Shown: positions 22,418-34,285, counted from the first letter of the stretch. The stretch is 64,000 nt of DNA from Stomoxys calcitrans (GCF_963082655.1 NC_081553.1:192578873-192642872); one strand, 5' to 3'. The notes: a model not told the origin generated them from the letters alone. Numbers and translations are program-made.

Positions 22418-23014
22418 AAGGGTGATTTTTTTGAGGTTAGGATTTTCATGCATTAATATTTGACAGATCACGTGGGATTTCAGACATGGTGTCAAAGAGA
22501 AAGATGCTCAGTATGCTTTGACATTTCATCATGAATAGACTTACTAACGAGCAACGCTTGCAAATCATTGAATTTTATTACCAAAATCAGTGTTCGGTTC
22601 GAAATGTGTTCATTCACCGTTCAGCGATGAGGCTCATTTCTGGTTGAATGGCTACGTAAATAAGCAAAATTGCCGCATTTGGAGTGAAGAGCAACCAGAA
22701 GCCGTTCAAGAACTGCCCATGCATCCCGAAAAATGCACTGTTTGGTGTGGTTTGTACGCTGGTGGAATCATTGGACCGTATTTTTTCAAAGATGCTGTTG
22801 GACGCAACGTTACGGTGAATGAACACATTTCGAACCGAACACTGATTTTGGTAATAAAATTCAATGATTTGCAAGCGTTGCTCGTTAGTAAGTCTATTCA
22901 TGATGAAATGTCAAAGCATACTGAGCATCTTTCTCTTTGACACCATGTTTGAAATCCCACGTGATCTGTCAAATACTAATGCATGAAAATCCTAACCTCA
23001 AAAAAATCACCCTT
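22418..23014. mobile_element. Foldback Tc1/mariner-derived element
   Basis: 597-bp element with ~200-bp terminal inverted repeats (left arm about 22418-22620, right arm about 22812-23014), nearly identical, ends AAGGGTGATTTTTTTGAGG, flanked by TA on both sides (22416-22417, 23015-23016). Each arm holds the transposase N-terminal coding segment (MNRLTNEQRLQIIEFYYQNQ). The spacer holds an internal transposase piece (SDEAHFWLNGYVNKQNCRIW to CGLYAGGIIGPYFFKD). It looks like a rearranged deletion derivative that could move only with a transposase supplied elsewhere. It sits inside the LINE. Confidence 0.93.
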
Positions 23015-23029
23015 TAGGTCTGTAGGCCT

Positions 23030-24130
23030 TTGGTGTCGCTTAACTTGTCTTGCCGGCCTTAGGTACAAATACCACCCTTACCTTCTGAGTATATGAAAGT
23101 CCTAGGCACGCTGTAAAAATATTGGCCAGATGAGGCGCCAGATAGACGGCCTCCTTTTATAGTAACACCGGAAATATACAATTATGTCCAAGTGACTAAA
23201 ATGGTTTGAATCTCCTCAAGGATTCCTTCACCAGAAATTCCGTTATGATAAACCTTCGATCAACCTCATTACTCCAAGATTCGACCTGTTCACAGAAAAG
23301 TTACCAGGAGGCACGTGTTGCCGCTCTGGTAATTTTATTCATTTACATTACACTATTTTACACTATTTTATTGATTTACATACACTTTCGCCTTCTTACG
23401 ACATGCTCTGTTATAAAGACTGCGGACCTCTTTCCCAATTTTTCAAATCTCCTCCGTCATCCAGGGTTTTTCTTGGGCTGATTTCCTGTCTCGAAGAGGA
23501 CAACTACCTTCAAAAGACTCCACTAGTGCAGTCGTAATCCTGTAGACATTGTCGTCCATGTTTGAACAATCTAAATTATCTTACCCAAGTCTTCTTCTAA
23601 ATTAACTTACCCAAACCTTCCGAATTTTGGCCAGTTTTTTTTTTACTTACTACGGAAGTTTATCGGATTTTGCGCTGGCCGTGCTATTCTAAACCTAATT
23701 TGGCGATGGTCTGAGAAGGAATGCTCCATGGAGACCCTCCAATTCCAAGAACCTCATCGATTAGATTTCCCGAACATATTATCACATCAAAAACCTCCTC
23801 CCTAATACTATGAACAAAGGTAGCGGTGTTACCAATATTAGGCGTTATTAGGTCGCTTATGAATGTTGGTACTACCCCACGAAATTTGGTGAGAGTTCGC
23901 ATCGCACCCTATTAGTACCTCACTTCCTGTTTGTTTTGCTTTGCTCACCAACCGTTGTAGGTCCGACGTAGGTGGCGGTGTCGGATCGTCGACAGGGCAG
24001 ATAAAGTGATACCATGCTCCCTGTTGCATTCGACGTTGCCAACTCTGGGGGGAAATACATAACTTAAATTTTTATGACAAATAACGCTAAACATCCCATT
24101 AGGAGCAGTGGGGGATTCTATTTTCATTTC
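23030..24130 (-). pseudogene. LOA/I-like LINE: endonuclease part
   Basis: Minus-strand pieces of an apurinic-type endonuclease domain: SEVLIGCDANSHQISWGSTN with IHKRP (the D-A-N-x-H motif), then VFDVIICSGNLIDEV. Further 3', QPKKNPGW with RFEKLGKRSAVFI is found in the linker to RT and is shared with the fragment at 26400-26470. It is the 5' side of the same element as 20335-22030, separated by the foldback transposon and the SINE. Confidence 0.8.
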
Positions 24131-25985
24131 AATGATAAGGTACTTTTTTCATAAAGCCAATTGCAATGTCAGAAAAGTTTAAGATCGAACAACAACTATT
24201 TGAAAAACTGTAGATGAAAACTTTGGGCTTTCATTTTCCTTTCTGACTAATGTTGGTTTCGATTGATGCAGAAAGCTCTTACTGGAATAGTTTTGAATTC
24301 ATAACTTGGCAAAATTATTGTGCTACCAGAAAGACGAAAAACTTTGTTGCTAATGATGAGCAATAATAATAACTGCATTTTTCAAGCCAAAAATCAAAAT
24401 TCTTAACTTGTACACCCCAATATGCGGGCCACATCTGATTGATGTCCATTCGTGTTAAGCCCCCCTATACAATTGAATTTTTGATTTAATTGTTTATTTA
24501 TTTTTACAGTTAAACTTTATAATTGATCTCATTTGTTGACTCTGGTCAAGTGTTTTCATTTCTCATCACTCCTGAGCTCTTTCCGATTTCGCATCTCTTC
24601 AAATATTAATTAAACAATTATTGATTTTGTTTGCAGACAAAACACAAACACTTGAGGCTGAATAACTTCTCCTAAGCTTGCAAAAGAAGCAATTGGCTAC
24701 TAGCACTGGAAGAAATGAAAGAAACTTCTTTCGCTAAAGCTCCCCGCTTCCCCTAAACCGACGATCCATGAATTCATTACTCAAAGCATTCGAGTGTCAG
24801 ACAGGCGTCTCAATACACGCATTTCTGTATACAGATAAACATGTAGCCAACAATGACGTCCATACAAACTCAACGAGAATGAGTCATCAACGGCCACCAA
24901 CAATCTACACAGGCAGGCAGGCAGCTAGCCAGCCAACCAGCTCCATCACATAATGTGGTTACAATCATTCGGACAATACCCCCATAGCGCACACAGCATC
25001 AATGAAACGAGGAGAAAGAAAAACCCCAAGGCACAGCCAACACTACACAGTAAAAGAACAAAATGAAATTGGAATCCGAAAAGAATTTATGCAAAACAGT
25101 AGGGGAAAAATGTAAATAAAACAAAATTGGATAATCCATGACATCAACTGACAAATATTGAGAAACCCTATGCTTCCACTGAAGCAAGAAAATATTGATA
25201 TGAAAATCACTTGCAGCACACAAAATGTATGATAAAAGCAAGCCAATATCAACATACATACATATGTATGGATGAACGTACATACCTGCCAGCTAACACC
25301 CCTCATTTACATACATACACACATACACTGTTCACTCAACCAATTCAAACCAAATGCTCTCCATTATGGGAGATATGTTTGCGATTTGTGGGGAAATGGG
25401 TTACAAAGAAAGAAATTGGCATTTGCAACATGTGTGACTGAAGATTGCTTGACTTAACTATGAGAGACTTTGATTGTTAGTTGTTGTTGTTTGTTTGAAA
25501 TGCATTTGAGAAGCATGTCAGTGAATGGCATTACCACATAAATACACACACACACAAACCCTTCATTTTTTTCACATAGGTAGTTGTTATTGGGAAGAAA
25601 TTTGCTTTTGCTTGCATTGTGACGTAACTTGAGAAGAAAGCAGAAGTGGTGTAAGCACACATATGCATACATATTCATTTTAATAAGAGATACATATGTT
25701 TGTATGTATGTCGACATGCAATGCACAATGTTAAAACCTATTCACCATTCGACTACAGTGCATTCACATGCTTGGTTGCTGTCTTAATGAAATTAAAAGT
25801 TATGGAGGTGATAACAATAACAACAACAATGGATAAGGGGGTATTGATAGTGGTTAGTGGGTTGGCATGATATAGATGATGTATGACGTATTTAATGCAT
25901 ATATTGCCATTTTAGCAAATATCAAAAATGTTATTAACCTCTTACTGCAAACAATTCATTTTATTAAGTAATATTTGTAAAAAGC
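24130..25985. other. lap intron 1 sequence, no gene seen
   Basis: Non-repetitive AT-rich DNA with short simple repeats (aggcaggcaggcag near 24912, cacacacacacaaac near 25544, several gtatgtatgt/catacatac blocks). No mobile element or protein was recognised. If lap intron 1 has enhancers, this is one of the least transposon-disturbed stretches in which to look. Confidence 0.45.
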
Positions 25986-25989
25986 AGGT

Positions 25990-26570
25990 GATTTCCAAAG
26001 AAATAAATATCTTCAGAAGAAGGCTTCGTTTATTGACGGCAGTTCTCTGGCCTTCATCTGCTTTCTCATTCCTAGTTACTCCGCTATGGCGCGGCACCCA
26101 AACGATGCGGATCGTGCCACCCTCAGAGAAGGCGTTAATTTCCTTCTTACATTCCAAGACTGTTCGCGATTTTACCTTCCTGGTTGTTATTGCCATTATG
26201 GTCTGTTTACTGTCCGTAAAGATCCTCATACTCGACGTCCTCGCGTTAACCCCACACCACGCCACGCTTTCCGTGATCGCCCTTATTATGTTCAGGAAGT
26301 CTAAAACAGATCTCAGTCCCTGGGTTCCCAAGATAGACCCCCAGGTCCACTCTGTCCTCTAGCTTTGAGCCATCCGTGTAACATGATCTTCCAGATGGCC
26401 ATACTTTTTTACGACGTGCCCTGTTATAAAGTCTGCGGACCTCTTTTCCAATGTTGCGAATCTACCCGACCATCCAGGGTTTTTCTTGGGCTGATTTTAT
26501 TTTTCCTTTCTGTTGATATGATTCAGACCAGAAACTTTGTTCCGGCTTGTCCATGGATACTGAATTAAGG
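25990..26570 (-). pseudogene. LOA/I-like LINE RNase H fragment
   Basis: The minus strand reads LNIIRAITESVAWCGVNART, then FTDSKQTIMAI, then EGGTIRIVWVPRHSGVTRNE and KADE: the middle and last blocks of a retroelement RNase H (the usual PGH is PRH here). A CYTDGSKLED-like start lies near 26360-26390. Beyond 26410 the sequence jumps to the linker block GRFATLEKRSADFITGHVV, so RT is deleted. Confidence 0.82.
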
Positions 26571-26879
26571 TAATATGAATATTGCCTTTGCTGATTTTCT
26601 CCATCAGAGCGTGTGTAGCTGTCTCGCTCCGATGGAGGTTTATCTGGATAACTGCATTGCGACTCCTGTCGCTGCGCTGCCTGATGTTTCAATATTATGA
26701 ACGTTGCATAGTCTTCCGAATCTTGAAGTCGGTGACGTGTCCGTCGTCAGGTCCCTGTTGGTTAAAGCTGTGATGGGTAGCTCGCCCCTGCACTGCCTGT
26801 TTTTTTAATATTAGGATCTTTGCTATCCTAATCTACCCAATATTGAGAGAGGCCGTGATTGTCTCGTCGCAGCCACCTG

Positions 26880-27600
26880 TTTGTTGGGCGGTATTACGTC
26901 ACAAGACACTGCACGACCTGATGTCGCAATATGCGGATTTCTGTCCATCTTTGTCTTCCCAATCTTGAAAAAGACAGCCCTGCTCCCGTAGTGCGCCATG
27001 CGTCATAGTCTTAGCCAAACTTGTCAGGGAGACCTGATCAATGCCAACCACAAGAAGAGTTCCTTCCTCATTTTCCTCCCTGTGGAACACCTCCCACTTC
27101 TCCCACCAAACCTTGGTTTTGCTTGCCTAAGAAGAAAATTTACTACCCATCCCCAGATGAAGACCGTCGCCTTTGTGAGCTGGGGGATGTCCATCTTTCT
27201 CACCAGGTCGAGCTTTGTGCCTACCCATGGAGCGTGGATACCTTCGACGAGCTGTTTGAAGGTATCAATACATTCTGCAGACGCAAAACGCAGCGTAAAG
27301 ATGTCGCCTCTTTACTCGTAACTCATCATGTTCGAAAATCCGCTCGTTAACCAGTTTCTCCACTTGGGACCGATGATCTGGTGGAATCCTACGGGATGCA
27401 CTGCCGATATTGATGACTGCATATGTAAGTAAGCTCATCTCTGTTGTGCTTCCTTGCCAATTTGGCGTAGGAGGGCGGCTCCTTATCATTCTCAGCGACC
27501 ATCTTCCCCTTCGGTTTATACTGCAACTGATAATTTGTGGTTGGCGGTGGCGATTAGTCATCATAAGGCTTCGGAATTCTATGCAAATGTATATTCGTTG
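26880..27600 (-). pseudogene. LINE ORF1-like fragment
   Basis: Minus-strand pieces HRSQVEKLVNERIFEHDEL, then in a second frame DTFKQLVEGIHAPWVGTKLD and LVRKMDIPQLTKATVFIWGW. The W-x-G-x-K-L-x-(L)-x(R) pattern resembles the ORF1 (DUF4780-like) proteins of some insect LINEs. Frameshifted and interrupted by stops. It probably belongs to the same LINE type as 25990-26570. The assignment is from memory of the pattern only. Confidence 0.45.
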
Positions 27601-27719
27601 TCGAATATATTTATATGCATATTCTTAGCCTTCGTAAAAGTCTAAAACGATCTAGACATATCCATCCGGTTGCCTGTTAAAATCACTACCGTCCGTCCTA
27701 CCGTCTTTAAAAATGAATA

Positions 27720-28090
27720 TATTGAGCTGAACTTTGCACAGATTCTTTTTTGTCCATAGGTAGGTTAAATTCGAAAATGGTTTATATGGGAATATATCTT
27801 CATAGGTATAGCTCCCATATATATATCGATCTCCCAGTTTATGGTCTTAGACCCATAAAAACAGCACTTATTCAACGATTTGTCTGAAATTGGCACAATG
27901 ATTCGTGTCGTGTATGGTTTCAATCGGTTCATATCTTTTACCCATAAGTGCCGTATTTATTATCCTAGTTTGCTGAAATTATGTACTGTGAGCTATGTTA
28001 AACGCCTACACTTTCTCCCCGAATATTATGCAGACCGGATCATATTTCAATATAGTTGCCATATACATACGTATATCGTGCGTGGCATGC
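27720..28090 (-). repeat. 153-bp repeat, subfamily 2, short array
   Basis: About two diverged units (tagctcccatatatatatcg, gaccggatcatatttcaata, ttgccatatacatac). Confidence 0.65.
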
Positions 28091-28094
28091 ATCG

Positions 28095-28865
28095 CCGTGA
28101 GTAAGCATGCCAGCACAAATAAACAAAAATAACGGATAGCGACAACAAATATTCATTTGCTTAGAATTCCGAACCCTAATGATGACTAATCGCCTGCGCC
28201 AACAAATTATCAGTTGCAGTTCATACCGCAGTGAAAAATGTGCGAATATTTCCAGTTCAGACTAAACAAATGCCACCAACAAGCCAAGTCCGTAACATAC
28301 ATATAAAAACAATCAATTCAACTAAGCATACTCAATCAAAAACAAATGAGCATTCCGCCAATTTATGGTTTATTTACTCAGAGCAAAATACAACTACATA
28401 CATACGTCTATCCATTAAGCTAGTTATGCATATGTATATTTAATTATTCAAGAAAAAATAACCAATCAATTAGATGTTGTTGTTGTCGCTGTTACTGTTT
28501 TCTACATATACAAACAACAATGTACTCGTATTTGAATAGAATATCAATGTTTGAAAGTTAGAACATACTCTTGCTAGTACACAGCTAGCAGAGGTATTTA
28601 AGTCAAACATGTCGGCAGTAAGAGAGAAAGAAAGAGAAGAGCAAAATAAATGACCGGCTTATAAAGACCATATTGACATAACAACAAATATTTCGTTCAT
28701 AATTGAATGAGTCTATGAAAACGAGCGAATGTATTGTACAATAACATGTGATTTCATGAGGGTTGCCATATATACAGAGTGCATAAGCTCTAGAGAATAG
28801 GTTTAAAGTTTCATGCATTTTCAAAAGCTGGTGAAAGTAATTTGCATTTTTTTGTTTGTGAAAAA
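28095..28865. other. lap intron 1 sequence, no gene seen
   Basis: AT-rich, with a short gttgttgttgtcgctg stretch near 28475 and an agagagaaagaaagagaag stretch near 28620. No gene or element is recognised. Confidence 0.45.
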
Positions 28866-28869
28866 TTTT

Positions 28870-29095
28870 GTCTAAACAAATGGGCGTAAAAATAAAAAAT
28901 AGAATATAAATAAAGGGTATTCAATTTGTGCGGAACAGACATTGTATATCCACCACACAAATACTAATTGAATGATTGATCCAACCGCTATATGCCATCG
29001 AAAAGACAATATCATTTACTCATTTGTATGGTCATGACGATGTCTGTAAAGTAAAGAGCAATTGTTTAGCTTCATTTGTAAAGAAATTACAAATA
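28870..29095 (+). repeat. Duplicated ~240-bp segment, copy 2
   Basis: Direct-orientation relative of 19631-19880 with the same block order. Here the tRNA- or LINE-like ends expected of a retroposon are not seen. It lies directly before a 153-bp repeat element. Confidence 0.8.
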
Positions 29096-29149
29096 AGAAC
29101 AAGTTATAGTCCGATTCTGACCATAAATGAATGCTGAACATTATAGAAG

Positions 29150-29880
29150 TCATTGTGTAATATATCAGTTCATTCGGATAAGAATTGCGCCTTGTAGGGA
29201 CTCAAGAAGCAAAATCGGGAGATCGGTTTATATGGGAGCTATATCAAGCTATTGATCGATTCAGACCATATTAAACACGTATGTTGAAGGTCATGAGAGA
29301 AGCCGTTGTACAAAATTTCTTCTAAATCGGACTAGAATTGCGCCCTCTATAGTCTCAAGAAGTCAAGATCCAAGATCGGTTTATATGGCAGCTATATCAA
29401 AACATGAACCGATTTGGCCCATTTACAATCCCAACCGACCTACAGAAATATTGGGTTGCCCAAAAAGTAATTGCGGATTTTTTAAAAGAAAGTAAATGCA
29501 TTTTTAATAAAACTTAGAATGAACTTTAATCAAATATACTTTTTTTACACTTTTTTTCTAAAGCAAGCTAAAAGTAACAGCTGATAATCGACAGAAGAAA
29601 GAATGCAATTACAGAGTCACAAGCTGTGAAAAAATTTGTCAACGCCGACTATACGAAAAATCCGCAATTACTTTTTGGGCAACCCAATATAAAGTGCTTC
29701 TGCAAAATGTCAAGCGGCTAGCTTTACTCCTTCGAAAGTTAGCGTGCTTTCGACAGACAGACGGACGGACATGGCTAGATCGACTTAAAATGACATGACG
29801 ACATGACATGACATGGCTGGGGCGAATCTTATATACTCCAACCATGGATCGCGTTTGTCAAGTTCCTTGTACGATTTCTC
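29150..29880 (-). repeat. 153-bp repeat element with terminal region, split by a MITE
   Basis: Two subfamily-1 units (29200-29410), then the terminal region found in many fly genomes (cgaaagttagcgtgctttcg, cagacagacggacggacatg, ggggcgaatcttatatactc). The mariner-type MITE at 29451-29687 has inserted between them, so it is younger than this copy. Confidence 0.85.
29451..29687. mobile_element. Mariner-type MITE, copy 2
   Basis: 237 bp, terminal inverted repeats TTGGGTTGCCCAAAAAGTAA, flanked by TA at 29449-29450 and 29688-29689. Reverse orientation relative to the copy at 7176-7413, to which it is very similar along its length (including the tgcaattacagagt and agtaacagctgat blocks). Confidence 0.94.
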
Positions 29881-30614
29881 CTTACAGACAGAAGCAAAAG
29901 AAAATATGCAGAGAGTAAGAAATACCCATGGATTCTTATATATTTTTATAAGCATTAGTTTCTGTAGGTGCCCAATATCCCAAATCGAGTGATCACTTTA
30001 TATGTATGTATATGTTATAGACCAATTGAGTATATTACAGAAACTTGCTTTAAAGTTTAATGCAGGTACAAAATTTCAAATGCTGGTGAATGTAATTTAC
30101 AATTTATCGGTGAAAGAGTATATTTGGTCTAAACTGACTACGACAAATCCACGATCATTTCCAATTAGAGTTAGTATTATTTACCCTTGCAAAATTTTAA
30201 AACTTAAAAAAACTTTGTCGTGCTTCTCAGTCTAAAATATAAAATAAATAAATAAAAAGACGGAATTGAGATTTCTAAATAGTTGTTGTTACATATTTGC
30301 ATGTGGAGGTAGCAAACTAGTTCCGATACATTGCAGACTCTTGGAAAACTTTCAATTTTGTGCAAAATCTAAGAAAAATAAGCGACACGATCCGACACTG
30401 AATGGATGGTGTATGATATATTGCGCCTAAAGAAGGCACAATTTTTATCCGATTGGGCTAAAATTTTGTACAATGATATCTCTCATGACTTCCAACTGAC
30501 TGAAATTTAATAAAAATGTTATGTGGTCTGTGCATCGAATTGCTTCTACATACATCGACCTGCTTTTTTTTTACTTATCACTTTTGTTTGAAATGTTGGT
30601 GATGGAAATTAACG

Positions 30615-30675
30615 ACAGTATCGATACTATCGATATTTATTTTTAGAAATATCAAAAATTATCGATAGATTACCA
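30615..30675. promoter_or_regulatory. Cluster of TATCGATA/CGATA motifs
   Basis: Within 60 bp: tatcgatactatcgatat, then, after a short spacer, attatcgatagat. TATCGATA is the DREF-binding element and CGATA the BEAF-32 core of Drosophila; clusters of them mark housekeeping promoters or boundary elements. Here it lies in intron 1 of lap with no recognised transcription start beside it, so function is inference. Confidence 0.35.
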
Positions 30676-31634
30676 GCTCTACCAGTAATTCGTTCTTTCT
30701 TCCAAATTAGCTAACGAGGCGTATATACAAATACTGATATTTAAATTGGATAGGCACCAAGACAATTTTTAGAAAACATTTTAAGATCCTAGACGATTTT
30801 TCCGGTACCAATTCTGGAACTCGTACCTCATTTTAACACCGCTATTCACAAACCTTAACGCAGCTTTAAAGTTGATTTATTTGACAGCTCTGCAAAAGGA
30901 AATCTGGCAAATAAACATACTTTAAGTTTTGGTATTCTAAACTGCTTTTCAGCAGAGTATTCTATTCAGCTGAAAGCAGCTTAAAGGCTGGTACTATATT
31001 AGCTTTTAGCGACATTTTTGTGTAGATTTTGAAGCAAAAATATTCGCTGATTTCATTCAGTAGGACATTCCCAATATTATAAATATAACATTTGGTAACT
31101 CTACATTTGATGTAATTTTACATACAGGCATCGTCTTTAAGTTGGATGGGTAGCTTATAGAAAAAAAAAAAACAAACTTTTCACACAATGTCTTCAAAGT
31201 GCTAACACAAATAGAGCGGTGACAGTTAAATGAAAGAGATTGTCATAAGTGTAAATAGGAGGGGTAGTGGACGAGTGGTGAGAAATGCATCACCAATGAC
31301 AACAAAAAAACCCCTACCAAAAACAATACTCCCTCGCCAATTGTAGCAACAAGACAGCAAAGGTATGTAGTTGTTGTTTAATGAATTATTTTTTTTTTTG
31401 TTTCTTTTTTCATTATTAATTAGTACCGTTAGGCGGCGTAGGTAATTTTGAGGTTTCTCTCTCTTTACCATCGCAAAACCAGAAGCCAAAGGTGTTAGTG
31501 AAAGAGCAGTGACTGACGTACGCGTAGAATATGTTTGTTTAAATGTATGTATGTTATTTCAATAGAAGCATTAGACAATAAAGAGTAACATGTATTTTAA
31601 GGAAATAATAATTTGTTTTGATTTGTATCTAAAG

Positions 31635-31859
31635 AAGGCTGGTACTTTGTTCGCTTTTCGTGATCTTTTCCGCCAATTACCCGATCGACCACCTAGCAAA
31701 AACCTCGCAGATTTCATTCAGTAGGACGTTCCCTCGTTACCTATGTTAAAATTTTAATAAAACTGTTATTTTATCATTGATATTTGTGTGGTTTTTAAAA
31801 AAAGTAATCGTGGAAAAGGTATGTTTTCAATGGTGAAAAACGAACATAGTACCGGCCTT
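31635..31859. mobile_element. MITE with GGCYGGTACTWTGTTCG ends
   Basis: 225 bp with inverted ends: AAGGCTGGTACTTTGTTCGC at left, and the right end complements AAGGCCGGTACTATGTTCG. No coding. A related left end (aaaggctggtactatattag, 30984-31003) marks a second, truncated copy, and both share the internal tgatttcattcagtaggac block. Target duplication is not resolved; TTAA stands next to one end of each copy. Confidence 0.8.
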
Positions 31860-32034
31860 AATGTAAGGATTTGCGTCATATAGAAGAACAGATTTCCACA
31901 CACAGAGTTAGACACAGGAAAGTTTCACTAGAAAATTGAATCGCTTTATCAAAGTCTAAACAAGTAAAAATATGCTAATTTCGGCCATGCGGATTCTAAC
32001 ATTTCTTTATGTGCAAAAACAAACAAGTGAAAAC

Positions 32035-32660
32035 GTGTTAAGTTCTACCATGCCGAACATTGAGTAGCCACCGACATGGATTATTAATCATCTTATTTTA
32101 CTATAACTCCACTACCATGTCCTTAGTTTCATCTAAATAGGGGCTGATCAGGATCAAATTTGATTCAGGTCCCGAGAACTCTTTTACAAGTCACATGTCA
32201 GCGAAATCAGGTATTTTTAACAAAATTTATGGCATTAAGAACTTAAGTTGGAAGCCATATCTAATAATAGTCTATTTCGGATCGTATGTTTGTCGGATGG
32301 CGAAACTCTCTGCTTCAAATTCCATCGAAATCGGGATTTAGTCACGATGTTGGCAGATCGGTCTGTATGGCATAAACATATATTCCGACCTGAATCATAT
32401 TTAGGTCGGATGTCGGAAGGCTTAAAACAACTCACTATTTCAAATTTCAGCGAAATCGGGTAGTAAATAAAGCTGTTTGGGCGTCCGACCAATTTAGTCG
32501 GATATCGGCCTACAGCTATTTACTGCAACTCATTCACACTATATGACAGCTTTACCGATTTAGTTTTGCTTGTTCAAGACCTTAACCTGCGTGCACAATT
32601 TTATCTGAGCCAAATTTCAGCTCATTATCTCAATTTTAGAAGTCTGTAGCGTAGATTACA
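32035..32660 (+). repeat. 153-bp repeat, subfamily 2, array
   Basis: Left edge has gtgaaaacgtgttaagttct. Units follow with agatcggtctgtatggcata, and tttcagcgaaatcgggta. The right end has ctcattatctcaat then tagaagtctgtagcgtag, as in the copy at 43700-43740. Confidence 0.8.
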
Positions 32661-32664
32661 AATG

Positions 32665-33220
32665 ACGTACGGACAGACACATGGACATGCTTAAATTGTC
32701 TTAGAATTTAACGACGATTTGTAAGGATAAAAAACATGATAAATTTTGTAAAGATCGTACCGAATTTAGCCTAGAACCTTAAAAAGCCTTAAAAAGTGGC
32801 TTGGGCAGAATATTAGCTGTGTTCGGGAACTCAAAAATTTGTGCAAATTTGCACAAATTTTTACAGGAGGTAGCGTGGCAAACAAACAGCAGAAGAGAGC
32901 ACGAGAGAGAGCAAATTTTGACAGTTCGAAAATAGAGAACCTGCAAATTTCTGCATTGATTTGCACCATTGAACAGATGTTTTTTAAAGGTCAACTGTTT
33001 TATGAAAAAACAGCCGTTACATGAAAATACAAAAGCTAACACAAAAATGGATCGAAAAGGCAAAGGTAAGTAAAACATAAAAATATTGTTTATTGGTAAT
33101 TATTAAATTTGTTTTATTTTTATTTAGCTTTAATGAAGATTTAGGTAGCAGCTAGTGTTCAGGTAAAGAAAACTCGCCAAATGAAGTTGTAATTTTACCT
33201 CAAGTCGGGACACATATGTA
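32665..33220. other. lap intron 1 sequence, no gene seen
   Basis: Contains a near-palindromic aaatttgtgcaaatttgcac, followed by aaattt (32837-32862), and AT-rich DNA. Overlapping frames on both strands are shadows of each other. No gene is recognised. Confidence 0.45.
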
Positions 33221-33224
33221 ATAT

Positions 33225-33345
33225 CGGTGCGGCAAGTGATAGCATGTGTAGGGCATGCGGGCATGCGGGGAAAATGATGAGACGTTGAAGCATTTCCTTT
33301 GTCATTGACAGGCTTTTGCTAGACAGACACCGGCACTTGAGTGGG
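33225..33345 (+). pseudogene. LINE C-terminal fragment
   Basis: The plus strand reads, across frame changes, CRACGHAG, then ENDETLKHFLCH, then QAFARQ: the C-terminal Cys-rich motif (C-x2-C-G-x-x-x-E-T-x-x-H-x-L-x-x-C) of I/Jockey-like LINEs. Confidence 0.6.
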
Positions 33346-33449
33346 CACACAATACCAGACATGAACCAACTTAGGGGAGTGGTTGTTTTCGAACATCTGA
33401 AAACAAATTTTCTGCGGTAGTTATAACTTTATAATGCTGGCAACATTTG

Positions 33450-33660
33450 TATCACTTAAAAAACGGTAAATCAGCCGGTCCTGACAATTTACCTGCTGAA
33501 CTGTTGCGGTAGGGGGCACACCCCACAAGCGATCACCCACCCCAATAATCAGAGAGGCTTGGGATATAAACGCTCTCCCCTCGGAATGGAAGAAAAGGGA
33601 TCATGGTCACAATCCCAAAGAAGGGTGATCTCACCCAGTGTAAAAACTGAAGGGGGATTT
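33450..33660 (+). pseudogene. LINE reverse-transcriptase fragment (different family)
   Basis: The plus strand reads LKNGKSAGPDNLPAELLR followed, after a stop, by IPKKGDLTQCKNWRGIS: RT blocks 1 and 2. The wording differs from the Jockey-type and LOA-like copies elsewhere in the window and recalls the RTE/CR1 groups. The clade is uncertain. Confidence 0.65.
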
Positions 33661-34285
33661 CATTGTCATATAGACTGATATGCCGATTTAGGGTCTTAAG
33701 CCTATAATAGGCGCAATTATTACCCGATTTCGTTAAAATTTGAAATAGTGTATTTATTAGAGCCTCCCGATATTCAACTCAAATATGGTTCGGGTCAGAC
33801 TATATTTGGATAGAGCTGCATATATACCAATCTACCGATTTAGGGTCTTTAGTCCATAAAAGCAGCATGTATTACCCAATTTCGCTGAATTTGAAACATT
33901 CAGTTTTTTACGTCTCCCGTTTCAGATCGAACTATATTTAGATATAGCAGTCATATAGACCCATCTGCCAATTTAGTGTCTTAAGACCATAAAAGCCGCA
34001 CTTATAATCCGATTTCGCTGAAATTTGAAGTGGTGAGTACTTCTAAGCCTGTCGGGAGGCTTACCCAATTTTTGATTCAGACAGGAATGTATTTCGATAT
34101 AGCTGCCATATAAACGGATCTGCCGCTTAAGAATCTTAAGCCCATAAAAGCCGCATTTATTTCCCAATTTTGCTGGAATTTGACACAGTGACTTGTATTA
34201 AGCCACCCGTCATCCGAGTAGCACATGGTCCAGAGCAGACTATATTTCGTTATAGATGCCACATAGACCGACCTTCCAATTTTGT
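33640..34285 (-). repeat. 153-bp repeat, subfamily 2, array
   Basis: Four units, each with catatagaccgatctgccgat-like, cttaagcccataaaagccgc and cccgatttcgctgaaatttg phrases. Starts directly at the end of the RT fragment. Confidence 0.88.

Larger units (their letters stand above)
29880..32030. other. lap intron 1 sequence with small elements
   Basis: No gene is seen. Holds the CGATA-rich cluster at 30615-30675 and two elements sharing the GGCTGGTACTA end (30983 onward, and 31635-31859), listed separately. Confidence 0.5.
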
